The translations under genes and the position numbers were made by a program. Under the pieces are notes generated by a model, which searched no databases, was not told the DNA's origin, and saw only the letters and a list, made by a program, of their open reading frames with translations. DNA of 43,173 bases from Actinomycetes bacterium (GTDB lineage Bacteria; Actinomycetota; Actinomycetes; Nanopelagicales; Nanopelagicaceae), in NCBI GenBank assembly GCA_014190175.1, contig BJFZ01000008.1:1-43173 (forward strand). The letters run 5' to 3'. The stretch's first letter is position 1, and the number at the start of each line of letters is the position of its first letter. Below are positions 8,666 to 16,282 of the stretch, in pieces.

Positions 8666-10720
8666 ATGTCGAGAAATATTTTAGATATTTCCAAAGGTGA
8701 AATTGAATTACGCCTTTCTGGGAATGATGGAGTTTCCCTTGAAAGGCTTTCGCTGCCTAATGTTGGTGATTTTGCCCTAGGAGGCCCATTATTTGGAGTT
8801 TCAACTTCTGAAGGCTGGGTGGATGGAAAAACCGTCGAATTTACAAAGCATGAAGTTTTCAGGAGACCAAGAGAGGTAGAAGAACATGTTATTTCAGCGA
8901 AGAGTAATAAGGGTTCACTAGAAGTTGAGATACATATCATCATTCAAAGTTCCACGCCTCTAATTGAAATATGGTCCACAATTCGAAATGTTGGAGATCA
9001 CTTAATCACTATAAATCGTATAGATTCTGTATCGTTGGATTTAGTACCAGGCAAATACGAAGTTTGCTCTTTTAGGGCATCTGGAAGCTGCACGGAGTTT
9101 GCTCCTGTTGCACAGTTCCTTAGTTTGGAATCAATCTATACATTAGGTTCCTTATCTGGCAGATCATCAAATGGCGATCATCCTTATTTTGTAATTAATG
9201 GAGATCTCGAAAAACAAATTGCGGTATGTGTTGCATGGTCTGGCAATTGGACAATTCGCTTTGAACCCATGAGTAATGGCGCATATCGCTTAAGTGGAGG
9301 GTTGCATGATGAGGGGTTTTCCAAAACAATCGCCCCTGGTGAATCTATTAGTGCACCACCTATTGTTTTGGCACTAGGACAAAGTGATCCTTCGGCATTG
9401 ACCGCAGCTCTTGCTAAAACTGGTAGGGAGCGCTGGTACCCAGAAGTAAGTGAGAATTTTCCACTTACTGAGTGGAACCATTGGTGGCCATATATTGATC
9501 AATTCATAAATGAAGAAGTTTTTATTGCCAATGTTGATGCAGCTGTTGATCTTGGGCTGGAAATCTGCACCCTTGATGCTGGGTGGTACGGTTCGACAGA
9601 ATTAGACTCTAATTGGGTTCAACAACGCGGCGACTGGGATCTTGTTAACACTTCTCGGTTCCCAAGGGGATTGCGGGTACTTTCAGATTACACACACTCT
9701 CGTGGCTTAAAGTTTGGTCTTTGGTGTGAAATTGAAGCGTTAGGGGAAAAAGCACAGATTGCTAAAAAAAGGCCCGACTTCCCTGCACTACGAGATGGAA
9801 AATTACTTGGCTACCTATGTTTAGGCAATCCGGTGGCTAAGGAATATGCCCTAGCTACGCTTGATCGTTTGATTGCTGAATACGCATGCGATTGGGTAAA
9901 AATTGATTTTAATATTGATCCGGGGTTGGGGTGCAATAGAACTGATCACGGCCATGGTATTGGTGATGGCCTCTTCGATCACTACATGGGATTGTATGAA
10001 ATTCTTGACGAGATCCGCCGTCGCTATCCTGATGTAACACTTGAAAATTGCTCTTCTGGTGGGTTGCGCATTGACCTTGGTATGTCTCGTCGTACTCATA
10101 TTAGTTACTTAAGTGATCCTGATTGGCCTGAGCACAGCCTGCAAGTTTCTTGGGCTGCATTTGGCTGGTTGAGTCCCGAGCGTTGTCTACACTGGGTATT
10201 TTCGCAGTGGTGGCATCTTGATGCGTTGCCTCATCAGAAATTTGATCCCACTGATCCGGCGCTTACAAATAAACAACTTGACTACTTCACTCGGATCAGT
10301 ATGTTGCATGGATTTGGCCTTTCCCAGCGTTTACCTGATCTGCCTAAGTGGGTATCTGAATCTTTCCGGTCTCACATTGCTTTGTACAAAAAAATTGTGC
10401 GGCCACACATAAAAAAATCTGAAGTCTTGCTACTGACTGAGCAACCACTTCGTGAAGGCGAGGGAGATCGTTGGGCTGCATTTCAATACGTAAAATCTAA
10501 TGATGAACATTTACTCTTTACCTTCAGACTTGATGGTGCAACACAAGCGCGCTTAATTAAGCCGGGTCGGTTAGATTCAAAAAAGATTTATTTAGTTACC
10601 AATTTGGGAGATAACACGCAATATCAGCAAAGCGGTAAAGAATTACTAGAAGGCATACTTTTTGACACACTACTTGAACAAGATTCATCTCTTCTTAGAA
10701 TTGCGCCAGTACGTGCCTGA
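8666..10720 (+). CDS. GH36 alpha-galactosidase
   Basis: A 684-residue enzyme of the GH-D clan that removes terminal alpha-galactose. The N-terminal third is a beta-supersandwich. The TIM barrel starts around WNHWWPYID. The catalytic nucleophile is Asp414 in VKIDFN, matching the KWDxN motif of the family. The acid/base Asp lies in LSDPDWP at 482-488, matching the SDxxD motif. ENCSSGG before it is also typical. No signal peptide is seen, so the enzyme is probably cytoplasmic and works on imported oligosaccharides. It is the last gene of the plus-strand glycan operon, 51 bp after the GH38-like gene, with GCCAGGA just upstream of the ATG as a weak ribosome site. The family assignment is firm; raffinose-type sugars and glycoprotein glycans are both possible substrates. 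Confidence 0.88.
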   Translation: MSRNILDISKGEIELRLSGNDGVSLERLSLPNVGDFALGGPLFGVSTSEGWVDGKTVEFTKHEVFRRPREVEEHVISAKSNKGSLEVEIHIIIQSSTPLIEIWSTIRNVGDHLITINRIDSVSLDLVPGKYEVCSFRASGSCTEFAPVAQFLSLESIYTLGSLSGRSSNGDHPYFVINGDLEKQIAVCVAWSGNWTIRFEPMSNGAYRLSGGLHDEGFSKTIAPGESISAPPIVLALGQSDPSALTAALAKTGRERWYPEVSENFPLTEWNHWWPYIDQFINEEVFIANVDAAVDLGLEICTLDAGWYGSTELDSNWVQQRGDWDLVNTSRFPRGLRVLSDYTHSRGLKFGLWCEIEALGEKAQIAKKRPDFPALRDGKLLGYLCLGNPVAKEYALATLDRLIAEYACDWVKIDFNIDPGLGCNRTDHGHGIGDGLFDHYMGLYEILDEIRRRYPDVTLENCSSGGLRIDLGMSRRTHISYLSDPDWPEHSLQVSWAAFGWLSPERCLHWVFSQWWHLDALPHQKFDPTDPALTNKQLDYFTRISMLHGFGLSQRLPDLPKWVSESFRSHIALYKKIVRPHIKKSEVLLLTEQPLREGEGDRWAAFQYVKSNDEHLLFTFRLDGATQARLIKPGRLDSKKIYLVTNLGDNTQYQQSGKELLEGILFDTLLEQDSSLLRIAPVRA

Positions 10721-10727
10721 ATTAAAT

Positions 10728-10742
10728 AAATTAATCTAATTT
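10728..10742. terminator. Weak AT-only inverted repeat between convergent genes
   Basis: AAATTA at 10728-10733 and TAATTT at 10737-10742 form a six-pair stem with a three-base loop, followed by more T residues. It is the only structure in the 25 bp between the alpha-galactosidase stop and the stop of the convergent dehydratase. A stem of A-T pairs alone is weak, so termination here is uncertain. Confidence 0.3.
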
Positions 10743-10745
10743 TTA

Positions 10746-11696
10746 TTATTTTTGAACTGCTTCGATCATCGCTTGGATGTATCCATTAGCGAAGGCACGA
10801 CCACGGTGCCCCCAAGGAGTATCTCCATGAGTATGTGGAACGTGATCATCAATGAAGAATCCATCAAAGTTGTGCTTATGGTAGATCTTCATCGCCTTGT
10901 ACATGTCTACGTATCCGGTGTTTACAAACTCTTCATAGAAAACAGGTACTTTGCCTGAAACGTTGCGGAAGTGAACATAGAGAATCTTTTTGCGAGACAC
11001 GAAATATTCAATCATTTCGTAAATATCATCTTTCATCTCTGAGAAGGTTCCTTGGCAAAATTCAATTGCATTGCTATCACTTGGATAGATTTCAACTAAG
11101 CGCTTGTAAGCCGCGAATGAACGAAGTAGTTGTGGAACGCCACCAAGAGTCTCAACTGGTGGATCGCAAGGGTGGATTCCTAGACGGATTCCCTCTTCCT
11201 CAGCAATTGGAGTAATGATTTTGATCCAGTACTCAAGATTTGCCCACATCTCCTCTTCGTTGTATTCGCGCTCATGAGTCAATGGGTACTTTTGAGCAAT
11301 ATTGTTATCAAAAGCTGTAGCAAGTGCTCCGCCACGAATCAACTTCGGCGGCGTGCGCCATACGTGCGAGGGCATCCAGTGATAACCAAAAATTGGTACA
11401 CCAGCTCTTGCAAGATTACGAATTGTAAAAATCATATTTTCAATCTGTTCATCGCGGGCAGGTCCATTGAGCATAATGTTGTCATAAAAGCCGGTGGGGA
11501 CATTTTCAATAGCAGCTAGTTTGAGACCAAATTGTTCTACGCGAAGTCGAAGATGAACCAAATCTTGTAATTGCCATCGGCCACCATCACCCGGAATCGC
11601 CGGTGTATTAAGAAGGATATCTTTTACGCCAAATTGCTGAGCGAAAAGTAAATACTCTTCACTAGCTTCCTGAAATTGTCCGAATCCTGGTCTCAA
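10746..11696 (-). CDS. uxuA: UxuA-type mannonate dehydratase (copy A)
   Basis: A 316-residue TIM-barrel protein of the UxuA family, which dehydrates D-mannonate to 2-keto-3-deoxygluconate in hexuronate catabolism. The metal-binding signatures are HPCDPP, EFCQGTF, HFRNV and IDDHVPHTHGD, matching His, Cys, His and Asp ligands of the family. It is shorter than E. coli UxuA (about 394), lacking the middle insertion. Translation starts at TTG. A perfect TATAAT lies upstream and AGGA precedes the start by 11 nt. It is monocistronic and convergent with the glycan operon. Its last 166 or so residues are identical to copy B at 39296-40252. The exact aldonic acid substrate is inferred from the family. 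Confidence 0.82.
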   Translation of the reverse strand: MRPGFGQFQEASEEYLLFAQQFGVKDILLNTPAIPGDGGRWQLQDLVHLRLRVEQFGLKLAAIENVPTGFYDNIMLNGPARDEQIENMIFTIRNLARAGVPIFGYHWMPSHVWRTPPKLIRGGALATAFDNNIAQKYPLTHEREYNEEEMWANLEYWIKIITPIAEEEGIRLGIHPCDPPVETLGGVPQLLRSFAAYKRLVEIYPSDSNAIEFCQGTFSEMKDDIYEMIEYFVSRKKILYVHFRNVSGKVPVFYEEFVNTGYVDMYKAMKIYHKHNFDGFFIDDHVPHTHGDTPWGHRGRAFANGYIQAMIEAVQK

Positions 11697-11717
11697 GAGA
11701 TTCTCGATCCTGTTTAG

Positions 11718-11723
11718 ATTATA
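11718..11723 (-). promoter_or_regulatory. -10 box of the UxuA copy A promoter
   Basis: On the minus strand the bases read TATAAT, a perfect -10 hexamer, 21 bp before the TTG start. TTGTCA at 11743-11738 resembles a -35 box but the spacer is only 14 bp, so the -35 assignment is doubtful. This would give the gene its own promoter and a leader of about 15 nt. Confidence 0.5.
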
Positions 11724-11844
11724 ATTTTTGATTGATCTGACAATAATAAATTCTACACAAGCAATATCTTGAATTAGCTTTTCAATAATAAAACAACATA
11801 TTTTATTACCGTGTCGTTTCCATTAAATCAAAATATAGGTATTA

Positions 11845-11870
11845 TCGGTTCGAGCCCGACCCGCCTCACT
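11845..11870 (+). repeat. tRNA 3'-end fragment, copy 1
   Basis: TCGG, a TTCGAGC T-loop (11849-11855), CCGA and an acceptor-like CCGCCTC (11861-11867) followed by A give the last third of a tRNA gene. The first T-stem pair is lost and the CCA end reads ACT. No anticodon arm or 5' half precedes it, so it is a remnant and not a functional tRNA. It is the leftmost of three such fragments; copies 2 and 3 lie 156 bp and 977 bp further on. The most likely origin is an attachment-site scar left by integration into the 3' end of a tRNA gene. Confidence 0.7.
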
Positions 11871-11882
11871 CGCTAGTTTGAG

Positions 11883-11903
11883 AGTGCACATTTAGTGCAC
11901 ATT
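11883..11903. repeat. Two 10-bp direct repeats (AGTGCACATT)
   Basis: AGTGCACATT occurs at 11883-11892 and again at 11894-11903, an 11-bp period close to one helical turn. Each copy contains the palindrome GTGCAC. It lies between tRNA fragments 1 and 2. Such spacing fits a DNA-binding site, for example recombinase arm sites next to an attachment core, but no recombinase gene is present in the window and the role is inferred. Confidence 0.5.
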
Positions 11904-12002
11904 ACAAACCGTTTTGTACTTTCATTAACTGGCGTCGGAACGTAAACTATAAGTTGCTCCTACGTAATCCACGCTCAACCGTGCTACTCTCAGTCATCGC
12001 TT

Positions 12003-12052
12003 CCGAACTCATAATCCGGTCGTCGTCGGTTCGAGCCCGACCCGCCCCACCA
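12003..12052 (+). repeat. tRNA 3'-half remnant with CAT anticodon loop, copy 2
   Basis: This is the longest tRNA fragment. Anticodon stem-loop 12003-12019 has loop CTCATAA (anticodon CAT, 12010-12012). The variable loop is 12020-12024, the T-arm GTCGG/TTCGAGC/CCGAC is 12025-12041, the acceptor 3' strand CCGCCCC is 12042-12048, and discriminator A plus encoded CCA is 12049-12052. The required 5' acceptor strand GGGGCGG and a normal D-arm are absent from the 26 bp upstream, and one anticodon-stem pair is A-C. It is therefore the 3' half of a tRNA-Met-like gene, as expected where an element has recombined in the anticodon-to-3' end. The 11697-12103 interval otherwise holds the copy A promoter, fragment 1 and AGTGCACATT repeats. 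Confidence 0.75.
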
Positions 12053-12103
12053 GATCAAAGCAGGATTAATTTCCAAGTTGGACAAGTAGGTTATCGTTGC
12101 CAA

Positions 12104-12844
12104 ATGTCTTTAGCTTTGATCTCATCGCTAGCGCTAATCGGATTTCTCACTGGATTTTCTAAAACCTCAATTGGTGGGATTGGATTAGTAAACGCAGCAC
12201 TTTTAGCAACCATCCTGCCTGCGAAAGAATCTATGGGCGTAATGTTAATTCTTTTGATTGCAGGAGATCTTTTTGCAATTGGAATTTACAAGAAACATGT
12301 TGAGTGGAAAATGCTTCGTTCTCTACTGTGGCCAATAATTTTTGGAATATTTGTCGGCGTTTATTTTCTATCTCGTGCAACAAATGATTCTCTAAAGCAA
12401 ACAATTGGCATAATTGTAATTCTGCTTGTAATTTTGTATCCAATCAGTCAGAGATTGCAAGGTAGCGATTTCAGTTTAAACCTCCGTTATCCAAAAGCAC
12501 TTCGTTTAAGCCTCGGGATGATGACTGGCTTTATGAGCATGGTGGCAAATTCAGGTGGTCCCCCAATGAGTATTTATCTTTTACTTAGAAAAAATACTGT
12601 CATGAAATTTATGGGAAATAACGCTTGGCTTTTCTTTATGGTAAATCTATTCAAAGTTCCTTTTGTATTTGCACTTGGCCTACTGAATTTTCAATCAGTT
12701 TCATACATTATTCCTGCGCTACCGCTGGTTCCACTCGGAGCGTTATTGGGCCGAAAGGTCATTGGCAAGCTCAATCAAGAGTTATTTCAAAAGATCACAT
12801 TAATAAGTGCAGCGTTGGCTGGTCTCAATTTACTAATTAGATAA
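12104..12844 (+). CDS. TSUP (TauE/SafE-like) membrane transporter
   Basis: A 246-residue membrane protein of the sulfite exporter TauE/SafE (TSUP) family. I chose the ATG at 12104 because the longer frame upstream runs through the tRNA remnant. The N-terminus LALIGFLTGFSKTSIGG is the characteristic first repeat, and SMVANSGGPPMSIYLL is the matching second repeat. About seven to eight hydrophobic segments follow each other. Members move sulfite, sulfoacetate or other small anions; the substrate here is unknown. No clear ribosome site precedes the ATG. The gene fills the space between tRNA fragments 2 and 3: its start is 52 bp from one and its stop is 2 bp from the other. That suggests it arrived as a mobile cassette. 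Confidence 0.85.
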   Translation: MSLALISSLALIGFLTGFSKTSIGGIGLVNAALLATILPAKESMGVMLILLIAGDLFAIGIYKKHVEWKMLRSLLWPIIFGIFVGVYFLSRATNDSLKQTIGIIVILLVILYPISQRLQGSDFSLNLRYPKALRLSLGMMTGFMSMVANSGGPPMSIYLLLRKNTVMKFMGNNAWLFFMVNLFKVPFVFALGLLNFQSVSYIIPALPLVPLGALLGRKVIGKLNQELFQKITLISAALAGLNLLIR

Positions 12845-12846
12845 GT

Positions 12847-12869
12847 TTCGAGCCCGACCCGCTCCACTG
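12847..12869 (+). repeat. tRNA 3'-end fragment, copy 3
   Basis: TTCGAGCCCGACCCGC at 12847-12862 repeats the T-loop, T-stem and start of the acceptor strand seen in copies 1 and 2. It is followed by TCC, A and CTG. The matching T-stem 5' strand is lost. It begins 2 bp after the TSUP stop codon. Copies 2 and 3 thus form direct repeats around the one-gene segment. Confidence 0.65.
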
Positions 12870-13040
12870 ACTCTCAAAAATCATGAATCTATCCGATGCA
12901 TATCCAAATTTTGTGAGACTGTCAAGCAAAATATTCCGCATGTTTGTGGCCTCAGCCCCCTTCAAAATCTGCTTTTTGCGTGATAGTTTTTCTATGTCAA
13001 TAATCGTTTTCCCCCTAGAGATCAATGTAGAAAGGTAACA

Positions 13041-14111
13041 ATGCAAAGGAATCTTTCAGCCAAAATTCTTGCTTTAACTCTTACTTCTCTCGTCATACTT
13101 ACGGGGTGCAGCAAGGCAACATCGGAATCTACCGACGCAACTGCATCTGCTGAGAAGAAAGGAAGAGTATGCGCCATTCTTCCTGACAGCTCTACATCTC
13201 CTATTTGGGAAAACGTTCACCGCCCAACTTTGACCGACGGATTTACTAATGCTGGCTACCCAGTAGATGTTCAAAATGCATTAGGTGATACCAATAAATA
13301 TGCAACTATTGGTGCGCAACAACTCGCTAGTGGTTGTGCAATCATGCTGCTAGTAGATCTTGAAGGTGCCGCAATTCAAGTTGCTGCAAATGCTAAAGCA
13401 CAAGGAATTCCAGTTATTGCACTCGACCGTCCATTGGTTGGTACTGATTACTTTGTTTCTTATAACAATTACCGGATTGGTTTTCTCCAAGGTCAATCAA
13501 TTGTTGATGCTGCCAAGGAACAAGGAAAAGATCTTGCTACAATGAATGTCGTCTATGTCAGCGGAGATCCAACTGATGGAACTGTTAAGTACCTCTACCA
13601 AGGTGCAACAGACGCGCTCACTGCGGGTGGACTCGTAAAGCCAGCCGGTGAAACTCAAGGAACATGGGATGGAGCCAAAGCTGGTACCTACTTTGAGCAG
13701 ATGTACACAAAGCTCAAGGGCAAGGTTGATGCGGTTTGGGTAGCAAACGACACAAATGCTGCCGCTGTTATTACTATCTTGGATAAGTACGGCAAGAAGG
13801 TTCCTGTCTCTGGTCAAGATGCTACAGATGCCGGATTGCAGAACGTCCTACTAGGAAAGCAGAGCGCAACAATTAATACCGGTGGTAATTTCGAACCGGT
13901 GTTAGCAGTAAAAGTGGCTATAGAAATCCTTGAGGGCAAAGTACCTGCCTTCACGGAGAAACAAGATGGGATTCCATTTATTATGGTTGAACCTCAAGTT
14001 GTCCATGCCGATACTGTCAAGGAATTGATTGCAAGTGGTCAGGTAAAAGTTGAAGCACTATGCACTACTGCTGAACTAAAGGCTGCGTGTGAAAAATACG
14101 GAGTTAAGTAA
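13041..14111 (+). CDS. CUT2 sugar-binding lipoprotein (RbsB/XylF-like)
   Basis: A 356-residue substrate-binding protein of a ribose/xylose-type ABC importer. The N-terminus is a lipoprotein signal: basic start, hydrophobic core, and lipobox LTGC with Cys near residue 23, so it should be anchored on the outside of the membrane. The body is a periplasmic-binding-protein type I fold; AILPDSSTSPIWENV, VALDRP-like VIALDRP, VWVANDTNAAA and VSGQDATDAG are typical positions lining the two lobes. AAAGG lies just upstream of the ATG. It is the first gene of a three-gene operon with ATPase and permease. The ligand is likely a monosaccharide; xylose-type is suggested only by overall likeness. Confidence 0.85.
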   Translation: MQRNLSAKILALTLTSLVILTGCSKATSESTDATASAEKKGRVCAILPDSSTSPIWENVHRPTLTDGFTNAGYPVDVQNALGDTNKYATIGAQQLASGCAIMLLVDLEGAAIQVAANAKAQGIPVIALDRPLVGTDYFVSYNNYRIGFLQGQSIVDAAKEQGKDLATMNVVYVSGDPTDGTVKYLYQGATDALTAGGLVKPAGETQGTWDGAKAGTYFEQMYTKLKGKVDAVWVANDTNAAAVITILDKYGKKVPVSGQDATDAGLQNVLLGKQSATINTGGNFEPVLAVKVAIEILEGKVPAFTEKQDGIPFIMVEPQVVHADTVKELIASGQVKVEALCTTAELKAACEKYGVK

Positions 14112-14133
14112 ATAAAAAGATAAGAAAAAGCGC

Positions 14134-14174
14134 AGCGCAGGCTTAATTCAGAATCCCTGAAATAAGCCTGCGCT
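14134..14174. terminator. Intercistronic stem-loop after the CUT2 binding-protein gene
   Basis: AGCGCAGGCTTA (14134-14145) pairs with TAAGCCTGCGCT (14163-14174). Inside, TTCAG (14147-14151) pairs with CTGAA (14157-14161), leaving one A-A mismatch and loop AATCC. There is no T run behind it. It is more likely a partial terminator or an RNA stabiliser that raises binding-protein over permease levels than a full stop, because the ATPase gene follows in the same direction. Confidence 0.75.
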
Positions 14175-14220
14175 CGACTCTTTCAAGCGTTGTCCCACCA
14201 AAATATTCTTAGGGAGTCAG

Positions 14221-15000
14221 ATGAGTATGCCGAGTATGCAGGATGTGCCGGTAATTGAATTAAAGTCAGTAGCAAAATCTTTTGGTGCAGTTCAGGTTTT
14301 ATTTGGTGTTAATTTCGCTGCAATGGCAGGTCAAGTGACCGCCCTGGTTGGCGATAACGGCGCAGGTAAATCGACTCTGATCAAAGGCATGGCTGGCGTC
14401 CAATCTTATGATTCTGGAACGATTCTCTTTGAAGGTAACGAAGTTCAGATTAAATCCCCCGTTGATGCCAGCAATCTAGGCATCGAAGTTGTGTATCAAG
14501 ACTTGGCGCTGTGTGACAACCTAGATGTTGTCCAAAATATGTTCCTCGGACGTGAAGTGGTCCGGTCAATTTCAATAGATGACGAAACTATGGAGCAAAA
14601 GGCTATTAAAACCCTAGCTGGGTTATCAGTTCGAAATATCTCATCAGTAAGACAAAAAGTTTCAAGTTTATCTGGAGGACAAAGACAGACGGTTGCCATT
14701 GCTCGATCGGTTCTGTGGGAGAACAAATTAGTAATTTTGGATGAGCCAACCGCAGCCCTTGGGGTCTCACAAACAAAACAAGTACTCAAGATGGTTCGTA
14801 ACCTTGCAGATACCGGATTGGCAGTAATTCTAATTAGCCATAACATGCAAGAAGTATTGGCTGTGGCTGACCGGATTCACGTCCTACGGTTGGGACAAAT
14901 GGTGGCTAATCTAAAAGCGAGTGAAACTAATCTTAATTCGATTGTTAGTTATATAACTGGCGCTGAAAATCTATCAATCTCTGGGGAGGCTGCGCTATGA
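14221..15000 (+). CDS. CUT2 sugar ABC transporter ATP-binding protein (single domain)
   Basis: A 259-residue cytoplasmic ATPase that powers the neighbouring importer. Walker A is GDNGAGKST at residues 44-52, the signature is LSGGQRQ, Walker B is LVILDEPTAAL, and the switch His is in LISHNMQEV. Classical RbsA/XylG proteins have two fused ABC domains of about 500 residues. This one has a single domain, as in FrcA-type systems, so it presumably works as a homodimer. AGGGAG at 14211-14216 precedes the ATG. It overlaps the permease gene by 4 bp (ATGA), so the two are translationally coupled. Confidence 0.92.
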   Translation: MSMPSMQDVPVIELKSVAKSFGAVQVLFGVNFAAMAGQVTALVGDNGAGKSTLIKGMAGVQSYDSGTILFEGNEVQIKSPVDASNLGIEVVYQDLALCDNLDVVQNMFLGREVVRSISIDDETMEQKAIKTLAGLSVRNISSVRQKVSSLSGGQRQTVAIARSVLWENKLVILDEPTAALGVSQTKQVLKMVRNLADTGLAVILISHNMQEVLAVADRIHVLRLGQMVANLKASETNLNSIVSYITGAENLSISGEAAL

Positions 15001-16262
15001 GTAAAAAGCAACCACAGGATTCAAATCAAACTCACGTAGATGATGAAAAATCTTTCGAAGTTCTGACATTTAAACAGGAGGCTGCAAGCTTTCTAAATGG
15101 AGTACGCCAGGGGCGAATGGGTTCATTTCCTGCTCTGATTGGATTCTTAGTACTCGTGGTGCTGTTTTCTTTCCTTAGCCCAGTATTTTTTACCCAGTTG
15201 AACTTTGCTAATTTACTCCAGCAATCTGCTCCATTAATTATTCTCGCAATGGGATTAGTTTTCATCTTGCTTATCGCCGAGATAGACCTCTCTGCAGGTG
15301 TAACTTCAGGTCTTGCTAGTGCAATCTTTGTTGTCGTCCTTAAGAACCTTGGTATCCCTTGGTGGCTTGCGATAATCCTTTCACTTTTAGTTGGAGTAGC
15401 AATTGGATTTTTCATCGGCATCATGGTGGCAAGAGTTGGTATTCCATCTTTCGTCGTAACTCTTGCAGCATTCCTTGCCTTTCAAGGGCTACAACTAATG
15501 GTCATTGGCCAGGGTGGTCTCTATAGAGTCGAAACGCCAGCTATTTTGGCATTGGAAAATGACAATCTCTCAGTTGGTTTCGGTTGGGCATTAGCCGTAA
15601 TCTTGGTTGGCTTTGTATTAATCAATGGTCTGGTATCTCGTAGACGCCGCACGAAAAATGGTCATGCTAATCGTGCAATTTCAATTCTCTACTTCCGGGT
15701 TGCTGCAACGGCTTTGGTAGTTCTTACCTCTGTCTATTTTTTGAATTTACCTCGAGGCTCAAATCCAGAATTTCAACTTCAAGGTGTACCAGTCGCTGTA
15801 TTGGTTGTCCTAGTCGTCCTTATTCCTTGCACTTATTTACTTAATCGAACCCCTTTTGGCATTCATGTTTACGCTGTTGGTGGCAATCCAGAGGCTGCCC
15901 GCAGAGCTGGAATCAACGTAGGTTCACTTCGGATCATTATCTTTATGATCGGTTCGGGATTGGCCTCAGTATCTGGCCTGATGGCTGCTAGTCGAGTCGG
16001 AACAGTAGATGCCGCCGCTGGACGAACGGTCGTACTCAGCGGAGTTGCGGCTGCGGTAGTCGGTGGAGTGAGTTTATTTGGTGGACGCGGAAAATTAACT
16101 GATGCGGTAGTTGGTGGACTCGTCATCGCTGTCATTGATAACGGCTTAGGACTTTTAAGTTTGCCTGCTGGCTTGAACTTAGCTGTTACCGGAGGGGTAC
16201 TACTGATGGCAGCAACAGCAGATGCACTTTCTCGAAAACACGGGACTTTAACTGGTCGCTAA
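14997..16262 (+). CDS. CUT2 sugar ABC transporter permease (XylH/RbsC-like)
   Basis: A 421-residue membrane protein with about ten hydrophobic segments after a polar cytoplasmic N-terminus of some 40 residues. LILAMGLVFILLIAEIDLS near residue 90 is the hallmark of the BPD_transp_2 family, where the segment corresponds to GGIDLS in RbsC. AVGGNPEAARRAGIN is the conserved cytoplasmic loop that contacts the ATPase. The length is nearer XylH (about 390) than RbsC (about 320). It overlaps the ATPase gene by 4 bp and ends the operon. Substrate inferred to be a monosaccharide. Confidence 0.9.
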   Translation: MSKKQPQDSNQTHVDDEKSFEVLTFKQEAASFLNGVRQGRMGSFPALIGFLVLVVLFSFLSPVFFTQLNFANLLQQSAPLIILAMGLVFILLIAEIDLSAGVTSGLASAIFVVVLKNLGIPWWLAIILSLLVGVAIGFFIGIMVARVGIPSFVVTLAAFLAFQGLQLMVIGQGGLYRVETPAILALENDNLSVGFGWALAVILVGFVLINGLVSRRRRTKNGHANRAISILYFRVAATALVVLTSVYFLNLPRGSNPEFQLQGVPVAVLVVLVVLIPCTYLLNRTPFGIHVYAVGGNPEAARRAGINVGSLRIIIFMIGSGLASVSGLMAASRVGTVDAAAGRTVVLSGVAAAVVGGVSLFGGRGKLTDAVVGGLVIAVIDNGLGLLSLPAGLNLAVTGGVLLMAATADALSRKHGTLTGR

Positions 16263-16282
16263 CAATCCAGAAGTTCAGTCCC

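Noticed and set aside
11977..12052. A complete tRNA-Met gene
   Set aside because: The 3' half is good, but the 5' acceptor strand GGGGCGG and a proper D-arm are missing and one anticodon-stem pair is A-C, so it is a remnant.
11954..12103. N-terminal extension of the TSUP protein
   Set aside because: The frame is open but passes through the tRNA remnant, and the family's usual N-terminus begins at the ATG at 12104.
13041..16262. Naming the CUT2 operon xylFGH
   Set aside because: The ATPase has one ABC domain, not two, and no xylose isomerase or kinase gene is near. The ligand cannot be read from the sequence.
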